Assembly (NCBI RefSeq): GCF_028453695.1
Contig: NC_135776.1
Coordinates: 6,084,663 to 6,148,662, forward strand
Length of the DNA: 64,000 bases
Origin: Augochlora pura
Taxonomy: Eukaryota > Arthropoda > Insecta > Hymenoptera > Halictidae
Direction of reading: 5' to 3'
In this document: positions 26,801 through 37,368 of the stretch, in pieces
How positions within the stretch are numbered: position 1 is the stretch's first letter
How the letters are laid out: the number at the start of each line of letters is the position of its first letter
Notes under the pieces: model-generated
Told to the model about the DNA's origin: nothing
Databases searched by the model: none
The model's input: only the letters and a program-made list of their open reading frames with translations
Made by a program: the position numbers and the translations under genes

Positions 26801-28959
26801 AACATCGACGATGCACCGACTGTCGACGAATGCATCGCACAACACCGAGTTGTTGCGTTCTGCTGGCTCGGTAACCGGGACTGTTTCGTTAGACAGATTG
26901 TTTGATTAAATATAATTGTTCAATTAAATAGAATTCTATAATTCGATAGAATAATTAGATTAAATAGAATTGTTTTATTAATTACGATTGTCAAAGTGAT
27001 CAATTGTACAACCATTCTTTTTTCCAATCTAAATTAAATTAAAATTCTAACAAAACATTCTAATAAAATGAAATGTATTATTAGAATGAAATTAAAAATA
27101 TAATAAATAAAATATGAAAAATATGCCATCAGAATTAATCGTATGTTTTCGCCAAGCAATTTCTGCCTTCAGGAGCACGGAATGCCGATGAATTCCACCG
27201 GAGACAGAAGCACAGGAAGGTTCGTGGGCTAGGTAATTTAATAAAAAGAGTAAAGCAACGTGAACAGCATGGTGTCAGCCGGTACCATTGCCGTTGTCAT
27301 CGAAGTCGACCCATTTTTATACGGACGGTGGTGGCCAGCTATAAGTCTTCAGACCGACAATGGCCTGCTCGAAAATGCCGTGACAAGAAATCGTTTCGGA
27401 ACACCCTTCGTGAACAAAGCGGCTTAGTCGATGCCGCAATTGTTACTGGAATAAGTAAGCTGATGGATCAGCGTCCGAATAAATCACGAAGCACAGGGCG
27501 AGTAACTCTAATCAAACAAATTTTTCCTCGGATCATCTGAAAATATCTCTATGCATTATTCAAGCGGATGGTACTGGGACAACTGCGAATTGAGATAAGT
27601 GCTTCGTGGCATTTTATAAAAATATGTACTTTGTACTGAACATAAGAAACCTCTTATGAAATTTTACTTATTTAATCTTAATTAATTTGTACTTAATATA
27701 CTTATATTACATAATTCATATTTAATATTTACTACTACTTACGTTTAATATTTAAAATTATTTCTATTCATATTTCATAAATTGATACTAAAAACTCAAA
27801 CGTGACTTAAATGCCCAATTCCACATGTAAAAAGAGAACAAAAGATTTCCGAAATTAAAATACGTTCGCGAGCAAAGAATTAAATCATCCAGCCTCTGTT
27901 TACGTTTCCTCAATTGACAAGTTACACAGATTTCTTTCATCCGCCAATTACGAACTCCGTTGCTGACCGGAAAATAAGTGGGCCTGTAATCTGCGATACT
28001 AATTTCATGATCGAATAAACGTATGGTCACTGATGGCCAATCAGTCGAGGCAGTGAAAAGATCGTGCTCGAACAGCGAAATCAGAAAGAGAAAGAAAGAG
28101 GGAAAGAGAGAGTGGAAGGAAGAGAGAAAAAGAGGATCGCTACCCAACAATAAATAATTTTTCACGACACAATAAAACCACCTTGACTTCGTGCTTCTGT
28201 TCCAATTACGTCAGACAGGTTTTCTTTTGCTACGTTACTTAATTAGCTACTTAATTAGCGTAACGCGGGTTCGAATTAATTCAGCTTCTTGATGCCTCCG
28301 CGCCATAATTCAATGCGGACGATTTCGAACATCTCATTCATCATAAATAGTACTTGCGTTTTTAATTATTCTTTGGAGAACATACGGTTTGGTAAATATT
28401 TTATAAAACATTAGTATCGTATTTTAGTATCTAAGAAAATTCAGAAAATCTAGTGTCCTGAAGAATGTAGAATTCTAGATGATTTAATTGCTAGAACATT
28501 TAGAATACTGGTTGACTATTAAATAATTGATAACAGATAATTAGTAATTAATAGTAGATTAATGTTAGTATACGATGTAATTTCAGCGCAATACTTTGCG
28601 CATTTGTTACGTTAAAAAATGGAAACTGCGAAAGCAGGGTTCAACTTTATTGAATACTGTGTGAGAGCTTTCTTTGTTCACACATCTCATAGTCCCAATC
28701 ATATTTGTAATGAGAATTTATTAACACAGCTAATTACAGTTTCCAAGATGTTCGCCATGTTCCACTTTCTTCGTACCACAATGTAGCGTGGAATGCTCGG
28801 AATTGTTATTTATAAATGGTTCTATGAATTGCGATGGAGGGGAAACAATTTTCAGGATGTTTATAAAACCGCTGTATTTTTAAACGAAAAGAATCCGACG
28901 AATTCTGACTTTTAATACTAAATACTTCTAATTAATTTCTGCAGGCTGGTTTCATTTAC
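17847..28959. other. Probable intron of the minus-strand gene
   Basis: No exon could be supported. The GC-rich patch at 18.18-18.45 kb is open in three overlapping frames on both strands. A minus-strand ATG frame ending at an apparent donor near 18898 lacks further support. Short simple tandem blocks occur at about 20640-20780 (AT-rich, TACTGTTAATATT words), 22720-22840 (TTAATTAATACTTCTTT repeated), 26895-26975 (ATTAAATAGAATTGTT-like) and a GA-rich tract at 28081-28135. One to several small exons joining 29460 to 5487 may lie here undetected. Confidence 0.4.
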
Positions 28960-29459
28960 NNNNNNNNNNNNNNNNNNNNNNNNNNNNNNNNNNNNNNNNN
29001 NNNNNNNNNNNNNNNNNNNNNNNNNNNNNNNNNNNNNNNNNNNNNNNNNNNNNNNNNNNNNNNNNNNNNNNNNNNNNNNNNNNNNNNNNNNNNNNNNNNN
29101 NNNNNNNNNNNNNNNNNNNNNNNNNNNNNNNNNNNNNNNNNNNNNNNNNNNNNNNNNNNNNNNNNNNNNNNNNNNNNNNNNNNNNNNNNNNNNNNNNNNN
29201 NNNNNNNNNNNNNNNNNNNNNNNNNNNNNNNNNNNNNNNNNNNNNNNNNNNNNNNNNNNNNNNNNNNNNNNNNNNNNNNNNNNNNNNNNNNNNNNNNNNN
29301 NNNNNNNNNNNNNNNNNNNNNNNNNNNNNNNNNNNNNNNNNNNNNNNNNNNNNNNNNNNNNNNNNNNNNNNNNNNNNNNNNNNNNNNNNNNNNNNNNNNN
29401 NNNNNNNNNNNNNNNNNNNNNNNNNNNNNNNNNNNNNNNNNNNNNNNNNNNNNNNNNNN
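28960..29459. other. Assembly gap, 500 N, interrupting a coding exon
   Basis: Exactly 500 N. The right flank (29460-29536) is minus-strand coding sequence with no donor before the N run; the left flank is AT-rich intron-like sequence. The rest of the coiled-coil exon and its donor are therefore missing. Confidence 0.98.
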
Positions 29460-29536
29460 TCTTCGCGCGCCTTGTCCAGCCGTTCGGAGAGGGTTTCCGT
29501 GCTTTTCTGTACCTCGTCTAGCCTTTTCCGTAAGAC
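29460..29536 (-). CDS. Coiled-coil protein, next exon (truncated by gap)
   Basis: On the minus strand the acceptor TTCAATTGCAG (AG at 29537-29538) opens VLRKRLDEVQKSTETLSERL, continuing DKARE into the N gap. It joins in phase 0 to the CAG codon ending the previous exon across a 100-bp intron (29537-29636). The heptad pattern (L, L, V, L, L) continues the coiled coil of the upstream exon. Only 25 full codons are visible; the exon's 3' end is lost in the gap. Confidence 0.8.
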
Positions 29537-29636
29537 CTGCAATTGAACAGACACAGATTGCATTAGACACATCTATATAGACCTATCAGCCCTCCTTCGC
29601 CGTCGTAAAAAAACCAATGGCCACAGTCCAGCTCAC

Positions 29637-31001
29637 CTGATTATGGACGGTAGTAGTGATTAAATGCCGCTGCAGCTCAAGAGGGGAGTGTTCGCGGAGA
29701 ATGGCAGCAATTTTCTTGGAGTCGACGTCCTTGACGTGCGCCACCCTGGTCGGCGATATAAGAACCGAGTCGAGGGCGCCAAGCCTAGCTCTTCTTTCCT
29801 TGACGTTGGCCTCGACGTCGATGTCCCTGAGCTCTTCGTTGCGAGCGGCGACGTCCAGCAGGACGTTCTTCTCGATGGTCCTCGTCCGGAATCGGTTTTT
29901 GTGAGCCTTGGCAAAGGTCGCCACAGGCGCGAACGCCGAGGACTTGCTCTTAATATTACTAACGTTGTTGCTCTTCGGCGAGGACAGGACTGGCGCGATA
30001 GGCTGCAACCTTTGAGCTCCTGGAGCGAAGATGTCGGAGGACGCGTCGGTCAGTCCTGCTCTTAGCCTGTCCTCTAAACCGGTCTTCAAGGCGGATAGAG
30101 CGGCCAACTCGGACTGCAGCTCCTGCGCCCTCGCGCGACTGGATATCGTCTCGGCCTCGAGTTCCGCGACCTTGTCCAGCAATTGCTCCTTCTCCTTTCT
30201 AAGCGTTATCACTTGGGAGTTCCCCTCCTTGTCCTCCGTGCCGTCGATAGGACCTATCGCTGTCCTGTCACCTCCCAGGAACGTCACCTCCTTCACAGCG
30301 TCCAAGATGTCGGTCGAGGTCAGCTCCTCCGACGTTACGCTCTCCAGTCGACCTTGTAGACACTCGACCTCCTCTCTGAGCCGGATGCCCTTCCGGTGGA
30401 TCACGTTTAGGAGGTTCCATAGCTCGTCCTCCGCCTCGTCCAGGATGGCCGGCCTAGGACTGTTCGGCCTGGGCGCTATCGCCGTCGAAGCGCTGTCCTT
30501 CGAAGACGTCTCCGTGCTGAAGCCGGAGTCCTGCACCGTCGCGCTGCAGTTGTTCTTCGTGCCGCCGCTGTGGGAGTTGCTGCGACTTCTAGGCAACGAC
30601 GACGAGGACGACTCACCACCACCTTCCCTGGGTACCCGCCGGCGCACCTTACCCGGCTCCCATTCGTTCGTTCGTCGCGACGACGGGCTGGATAGCGGCA
30701 ACGGGATGTGCGAGTTCTGAGCACATGAGGAGGACATCACGGACGCTCCCGCGGACGCCGTCGCGGCCATCTTGTGCCGGAGGTTCGGGAACGTCTCCAT
30801 GACGAGGTCCCGGAATTCGAGAAGGGCGCCGACCTCATTCTGCAGCTCCTGCAAGGCCACCAACGACTTGGCCTGCTCGCTTATCAGGTAGTGAAACGGC
30901 CCTGGTCGCAGGGGCATGCAATCCATGCCACCACCGCTGCTGCTGGTCACGCCGCTCACGTTACCGATCACACCCTCCGTGGATCCGGCCCCGCTGCCAC
31001 A
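29637..31001 (-). CDS. Large internal exon of a coiled-coil protein, unknown family
   Basis: This is the best-supported coding sequence here: 455 codons, minus strand, between acceptor CGCCAACAG (AG at 31002-31003) and donor CAG|GTGAGC (GT at 29635-29636), phase 0 at both ends. It starts CGSGAGSTEG; translation may begin at an internal Met (residue 26, MDCMPLRPG) if the upstream exons are untranslated. Residues 40-78 form a predicted helix (LVALQELQNEVGALLEFRDL). Residues about 80-150 are Ser/Arg-rich and disordered, 158-167 are DSGFSTETSS, and 187-222 and 263-317 are strong coiled coils. A basic Arg/Lys/Glu segment follows near 363-405. The composition suits a cytoskeletal or scaffold protein. 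GC-rich third positions contrast with the AT-rich flanks. I cannot name the family. Confidence 0.85.
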
Positions 31002-31545
31002 CTGTTGGCGAAACAGAAGTACGAATTAGTTATGCTGACAACATTCTCGTCGCTTATTTCGTCTAAACTATATATTAAATAGTGTAATAAATCCTCTGAC
31101 ACTTAAGAAAAGCTAAGGAAAATTGCACGAATTCGAAGAAATAGTTTATGTAAATTTTGAGATATGTTCTCGTGAAGTTGTTTCTACACGATTTAGCTTA
31201 AATGAAAGCTGGAAATGTCTACTTTAAGGTAGGGTAGATCAGATTGCAATAAACCGACGAGATCGATTTGAAAAATTAAAAAAATCGACCTCTGAGATTG
31301 TGGGGTTCACAAGATTTAAAATGAGAAGCTCGGATGGGTTTTAAATTACTTTCTCGTAAAGCTATTTCTATGCAACTTAGCATAAATGAAAGCTGGAGGT
31401 GTCTACTTCAAGACTGGGTAGATAAGGCTGGGTGCGGACTTGTTACACAACCTAATGGTTTTCAATAATTTATTTGTATATGAAAGATTAGTTTTCGCGC
31501 TGGCAGTGGGTGTACTGTTTCTGATCATTTATCTGCATTAGCTAT
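31002..31545. other. Intron upstream of the coiled-coil exon, with a tandem duplication
   Basis: AT-rich and non-coding. It contains the 184-bp-spaced repeat pair described separately and ends at an assembly gap. No upstream exon of the minus-strand gene is visible. Confidence 0.5.
31168..31440. repeat. Tandem repeat, 184-bp period, beside a gap
   Basis: A block from 31168 (TCTCGTGAAGTTGTTTCTAC) recurs from 31352 (TCTCGTAAAGCTATTTCTAT). Both copies continue through AAATGAAAGCTGGARRTGTC and a GGGTAGAT segment. The 100-N gap begins about 100 bases after the second copy, so a longer array may have broken the assembly. Confidence 0.75.
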
Positions 31546-31645
31546 NNNNNNNNNNNNNNNNNNNNNNNNNNNNNNNNNNNNNNNNNNNNNNNNNNNNNNN
31601 NNNNNNNNNNNNNNNNNNNNNNNNNNNNNNNNNNNNNNNNNNNNN
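31546..31645. other. Assembly gap, 100 N
   Basis: Exactly 100 N, a different convention from the two 500-N gaps, so probably introduced at a different assembly step. Confidence 0.98.
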
Positions 31646-31690
31646 TTGCGTCAATTCATTTTTCAACGTCGAAATTCGCGAAGAATTCAT

Positions 31691-32017
31691 TTACTCAACG
31701 TCGGCGATATAATTGCTTAAATTGTTCGCCGACGTTTCCTGTAACGATAAGTCTCGGTAATCGGAACACACCGTTTTCAGAACTTCGCGAACGAAACCGT
31801 CGGAAATGGCGAATTCTCTCCGACCGTCTCGAGAAGGTAGAAAACACGGCGCAGCTTGATCTTGTACCGGCGAGGCGCTCTCCGCCGCAGAATAATGTTG
31901 GGATCCGTAAAAAAGAAATATAGGTTTCTTGTTTAACATGGAACGGTACCCGGAGGAGTCAGACGGCTCCGGTCTTAATAACGGCGAAAACGTAGTAAAT
32001 TGTGAGATGGCTGGAGA
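31691..32017 (-). CDS. Unassigned minus-strand open frame, 108 codons
   Basis: The frame is open from just after a TAA at 32018-32020 to a TAA at 31691-31693. Its composition is protein-like (for example GFVREVLKTVCSDYRDLSLQ near the end). It contains an ATG at 31937-31939 and a weak acceptor-like CTCCAG at its 5' edge. Because it ends in a stop it cannot be an internal exon of the coiled-coil gene. It could be a small separate gene, a terminal exon of another transcript, or chance. A plus-strand frame at 31929-32159 overlaps its 5' half and is equally open. No motif was recognised. Confidence 0.18.
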   Translation of the reverse strand, partial: SPAISQFTTFSPLLRPEPSDSSGYRSMLNKKPIFLFYGSQHYSAAESASPVQDQAAPCFLPSRDGRREFAISDGFVREVLKTVCSDYRDLSLQETSANNLSNYIADVE

Positions 32018-33917
32018 TTACCGTGCAATACGTTATTCTTTCGTCGTAACGGGAATTGAATTGCTAGCTGCAGGTTCGCGTGTCATTCTCATCCTGCTAA
32101 TTCTGCTACCATTCACGGTGGAAAGATCTGGGAATCCACGAAACGCGAGTCCCCCATGATAATGTTGCCGCCAATAATTACTAAGAAATGGTAACGATCC
32201 ACAGAACGCACGGTGAACGAGACTCGGATGCATTTGGGCCCAGATAAATCTCAATAATAATAATAATAATAATAATAACGACTTCACTGATCGACAAATT
32301 AAGTTTGATATCAAGTTCATAGAAAAACTGGCTGACTTTAACAAATAGCTGAAAAAATATTAATGAATGCAATTCTAAAAGAGCCTCGGCATATTGTTTA
32401 AATTATTGTCTTAATTTCATTGTACCACTTTTCTTGAAAATAAATTGTGAAGCAGGGGAAAAAAACTGTCACAAAGCAGCATTGTTTTTCATAAAACCGA
32501 CAGCTGTGCCAAGGTACCCGAATCACACACGCGTCGAAACGGATATTTCGCCTGACCGGAAAAGGCGAACCGGAAGGATCGATCGTCCCGAAAGGTCACC
32601 GCGGTTCAAGCGCCTCGATCGCTTTCAATTACGATTCAGCCCTTGTACGATTTTTCTCGGGACTGTCCGGAGGTAATCGCGGCCACTTCGAACGTCCGAT
32701 TAATTGATGAAACGTCGACACATCGCGGAACGGTGCTCAACCACGACGATCGAGGCGATTCCGGTGACGCGCAATAGGCTCGAGACTGGGTTATTGGGTC
32801 CAAAATTATTTTAACGTTACATCATAACGTGTAACATATACATATATAAGTAAATTTGCAAACAACAGCCAAAAATTGATTTTTCAATTTTTACGTTTAA
32901 CGAAATTGTGTTTTCCCTTTGAAAAGAGAACCTATCGAGGCTACAAAGTACGAAATATTTCAAATATTATAGATATTATATTGTAAAAGTCAAAAGATGA
33001 AATTTTGGCCAGAAATTACCGCTTTCCGGACAACTGTGCGACGCTATGCGTCGGGCTAAAACAACGGCACAATAATAAACGGGGGAGGGGAGAAGAGGGG
33101 GGGAAGTTACGAGAATAGAACAATGTGGTACGAGGTTCAACGCGCCAGTTTGGCTCGCGATACGTAAATGAACTTGTCCACGGAAGTGGTGAACGAACCA
33201 ATAGGATCGACAGCGGGCGCATATGGCCGGCCAAGGCACGCGCACATGGTGCACACAAGGGGTGCAACCGCGATGCAATCGTGCACACGATTGATTTTCT
33301 TTTTCGGTCTGGCGATATTTCAGGGCACGACCTCCGTGTAAACATTACGCCGCTTTTGCGGAATCGTTTGAACACGCGTTTGAACCGTACGCCACGCGGA
33401 AATATTTCAACCGAAGGCATCTTTTCTGACCTTATTATATCGTGTAATTATATCAAATAATTATGAAATAAAATAATATTTTATTTGAAATAAGTAAAAG
33501 TTAATTACTTTTTTTATATATATTTGAAGGAGCTTTAGCTTGAGAACGTATTAAAAAATTATTCATAAATTCCGTCGTTCGGCGACTGGCATTTGTTTTT
33601 TATCGATCGATTTTAATGAAATTTTTAGAATCTAGATCACGCGAATATTAAAACTGATTACGTTTGTAACCTTTAACATATGAGATACGATGGATCGTAA
33701 AATTATTGGTGCGTTCTGATGTTTTTGTGCTAATGAGAATTGAAAATGCAGCATATGCATGTGCTCTAGATTATTTCAGGTTAAGCTGTCATGTTAATAG
33801 TATGTTGGGTTGAAGGTATCGTTAAAATTACCGTTAAAAGCGATAAGGAAAAAGGGAACATTTTGTGGACATAGAAATATACCAGTCCCTCTTCGAATTT
33901 GTACATTTGTTTAAAAA
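32018..33917. other. Non-coding stretch
   Basis: No supported gene. An (AAT)n run lies at 32253-32278. A moderately GC-rich patch at about 33.0-33.4 kb is open in overlapping frames on both strands without splice support. Confidence 0.4.
32253..32278. repeat. (AAT)n microsatellite
   Basis: About eight to nine uninterrupted AAT units. Confidence 0.95.
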
Positions 33918-34130
33918 CTTTTACTGTTTCAAGATTTTACTGTTCTAAAAATTGATTGATTATAAAATTCGTTATTTTAAAATTAACAGTTTCAAAATTC
34001 ATTATTTTAAAATTAACAGTTTCAAAATTCATTATTTTAAAATTAACAGTTTCAAAATTCACTATTTTGAAATATTGACGTTTGAAAATATTCTGTTTCA
34101 AAAATGCATTATTTCAAAATTATGCAGGGC
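33918..34130. repeat. Minisatellite with a 30-bp unit
   Basis: Four clean 30-bp units (33961, 33991, 34021, 34051) contain TTCAAAATTCATTATTTTAA; diverged copies extend to both sides. Because 30 is a multiple of three, the array keeps one frame open and yields an FKINSFKIHY-like repeat peptide. I regard that as a by-product, not a gene. Confidence 0.8.
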
Positions 34131-37100
34131 CAAAGATCACTATTTTAACTGTTCGAAAAATGCACTGCTACAAAATCTACAGCATGGAAGTTGTGATATA
34201 ATTCTTTATAAAACTGTCCACGAAGTTGGAGTACGTGGTGCACAGGTGGTTACCGGCACGTAAACCACAAGAGTCGCTGAACTTACGGAAGACAATAAAG
34301 CAAGATGGGAATTTTTGATTTCACATTGGAGGCACAGATGGAAAGTGGTCAGAGTAAATCCGTTTTCCGGGTCGTTAAGCTACATCGTTGCGGCCGATGC
34401 GTATGGAGACGTTTATGTAGTGCAACAAAATTCCATTATGCCACTTTTTACAATGATGTACCAATGCACAGGTGGGGAAAGAAACGAGAGGAGTGGAAGG
34501 TTGAAGAGGTCAGCGAAGCGTGCCGACGAGCATCCGCTTCCGCAGGATGTACGATTGTCATTTTCTTTTTTAGACTTCGACCGCGGCGCAGACTATTGCC
34601 GATTCATTGAGAATCCGTTTGACGAATCCAGAGGAAATTAACGTTTCGCGGGGGGCCACTAGATTAAGCAATTATTAGCAGATCGTATTATCGTTAGACT
34701 CTATAATCACTGGATACAATTACCGTTAGGTGCTATTGTCGCTAAATGCTATTATTACAAGATACTATTATAGATAAAATTCTGTTATCATTAGATGCTA
34801 TTATCACTGAATGCTATTTTCATTCTATTATCATTCGTAAATTACTGTTTAATTTAATTTTTATTAATACGAAATACTTAACAAATCTTTATTTTGTGCA
34901 TCAAGGCTGCACTTGCATCTATATTAATTTATAAATACTTTCAATACATTAGTGCAATATATATTTGTATACGAATTTACAGAAATAAGTAAACATTGTT
35001 TTTTTTTTACTCGACAAATTTTTACTTTGTGCACTAAAGATCCTATTGCATCGATGTAATCTTTTGTGTAGCAGTGGAAACCAAACTGAAAATTTCGCAA
35101 ATTAATACTTTACGCATTAAGAATTCTGTTGCATCTACCCATCATCAAATGAGTATGAATCGTGCTATTGAAATGAAATTTATCCGTTTGTCTTTGAAGA
35201 AGGACGGTGTCCAGCGTTCCGAAGAACATACAAAACGCAAAACGATACACGCGATCGAATTTCATCGAGAAATATACGGTGCGCGATTGTACTGGTAACA
35301 CTAGATCTGCGCCATTTAATTAAACTAGTCGCCGAGCGAATTTAAACAGAGATTCTCCTATTATCCGCGTCCAATAACAGTCTCTTTCGAAGCATGCAAT
35401 ATAGAAAAACACCGTCGTAATCGATAATCAATGTTTCATTTTTATAAAACAATTCCAACATGTTGCAAAACCTAAAATTCATTGTTCAATCGAGAAGATA
35501 AAAGCGAAGAATTTTTCGAGATAAGTCACAGCGAGCTATCGCTGCGATAAGATACCTTCTGATAAAAAAAAAGCTGCTCATTAATTTAACATATTCGAAC
35601 GCTGACAATAAATGAAAAATTATTGCGCTTTTAAATTTAATTAATCTACAGATTATTCGCGGACTACCGTCCAATGTTGTATTTATAATTTATCGTTCGT
35701 TCGGTGTTTTATTCATAAACTAACCGGTTCATCCGTTGTTATATTCATGATCCATTGTTCGCTACTATATTTGTAATCTATTGTACAAGAATATTTCCAT
35801 TAAATTGTGCGAATGAAATTTTAATCGAGGAACGTACATTTCGGATAAATTCTTAGAATTCAATTTTATTCCGAAAATACTTCGAATCAATTCTTCCTCT
35901 TACGGTATTTCGAATAAAATTTTATTCGATAAATATTCCAACGTATTCGAATAAAATTTGATTCGAACAATGCCGAACCCCGCTCCGATCGCGCACGCCT
36001 AAGAGCCGATAACGACCCCATAAACTCGTGGAAACCCGTCGAAAAATGCGCGTTTTTCCAGGGCCGATCGTTTACTCGAAATTTTACATAAGCCATGGTA
36101 GAAGGTACGCGAAGCGGTCACGGTAAACCGCGGTCTTTAAGCAGCTTCCAACTCGGCACTCCGGCATTCTCTCCTCTCCCGGCGCTATCAGCGGACAAAT
36201 AAACCGCCTGAAATATAATGCGTGGAATTTCTTTAATTTTCGCCTAACAAGCTGCCCCGGTGCAAGACTCCTACGTGCGCCGCCGCGGCAACCGATGCAG
36301 GCAGCACCGATGCACCGGCGAGGGTTCTCTCTCTCTCTCGCGGTTAAGTTTCTCTTTTTCTCATTAACGCTCGAATTACTCGGCGAGATGGCGGGGCGCG
36401 TAAAAGGCCGGTCAAAGCGTAGCGAAACGTCCGTCGCCTCGCTTTATTAGGCGATCGCCGATCTACTAGCACAGTGTGAATGCAAACGAGCCCTCCTCCT
36501 CCCCCCTTGCTCCTCCCGCCTCTTCCTACTGTCGCGGGCCTAACTCGGGCCGGGCCGAGAGCAAAACCCGTTCCGACGTCTCCGCGGCCGCGGTTATCTC
36601 TCCACTTTGTGATGATAAAACGGAGAAAAGGACAACCGGGACGCGGCCGGACCAGACGATAGTCTTTATTGCGAAGGGACGACACACTCGGTACGTCGTT
36701 AGTTCACAGACGCTGGTTAGAAATTGTTGCATCCGCGGATCCGCGGTCGTTAATTTCGGTTTGTTCGGTTTTGGTTGTTACCTTAGTTCCTCTGCCATGT
36801 ACAGGCAGTATAACTTTCCGTTGCTCTGTTTTTTTTTCCAACAATTTTAGCTCGAATTGCCTACTTTGTAATCTCATGTTTGCAACATTGTGCGCTAACT
36901 TGATTTAGTTCCTCTCTGCGAACCATTTGTTTTTTATTTCAATCTTATTTTCAATTGTTTCTACTTTGAGGTCTTTGTCTACCTTTGTCTCAGCATTTTG
37001 TCAGTTTCATAATTTATTATTTTCTGCACTATAGAGGATATTCTAATAATAATTAGGAAAAACACATTGCACCATTTCAACGCCAAATCACGAACCTCGA

Positions 37101-37299
37101 TAAACGACAAATCACATTCCAATCCGAAAAAACACAATTACGTGGTCCGTTTCAAACGAACCACCCTATGCATTATTTAACAACGGTATTAAATGTCCCA
37201 ACTTCGTCTCCAATTACTTCCGATAATCGTCGTCTAAGAGAGAACTTGATTGGACGTGGTCTTGCCATTAAATTGCATCGGCATTCGATTATTGCCAGA
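34131..37299. other. Non-coding stretch with simple tandem blocks and a GC-rich patch
   Basis: Short ATTATCRTTAGATGCT-like units recur at about 34675-34830. A 20-bp perfect palindrome sits at 35910-35929. A GC-rich patch at 36.2-36.75 kb carries overlapping frames on both strands, a CT run near 36331 and no splice-supported exon. Confidence 0.4.
35910..35929. other. Perfect 20-bp palindrome
   Basis: TCGAATAAAATTTTATTCGA is its own reverse complement. A further half-copy, TTCGAATAAAATTTGATTCG, begins about 38 bases downstream, so the motif is duplicated with decay. Confidence 0.7.
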
Positions 37300-37368
37300 A
37301 TTCGCCAAAATTTCACACAAATTCTCCTAAACTCCGTACAGATTCGCCTAAACACCGTCCAGATTGGG
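37300..37368. repeat. 21-bp tandem repeat, 3 units
   Basis: Units start at 37300, 37321 and 37342 (ATTCGCC or ATTCTCC starts, CAG or CAA ends). Both strands stay open across them, giving heptad-like peptides, but no gene context supports translation. Confidence 0.65.

Noticed and set aside
33952..34263. Repeat-peptide frame (FKINS-type)
   Set aside because: Direct translation of a 30-bp minisatellite whose length is a multiple of three.
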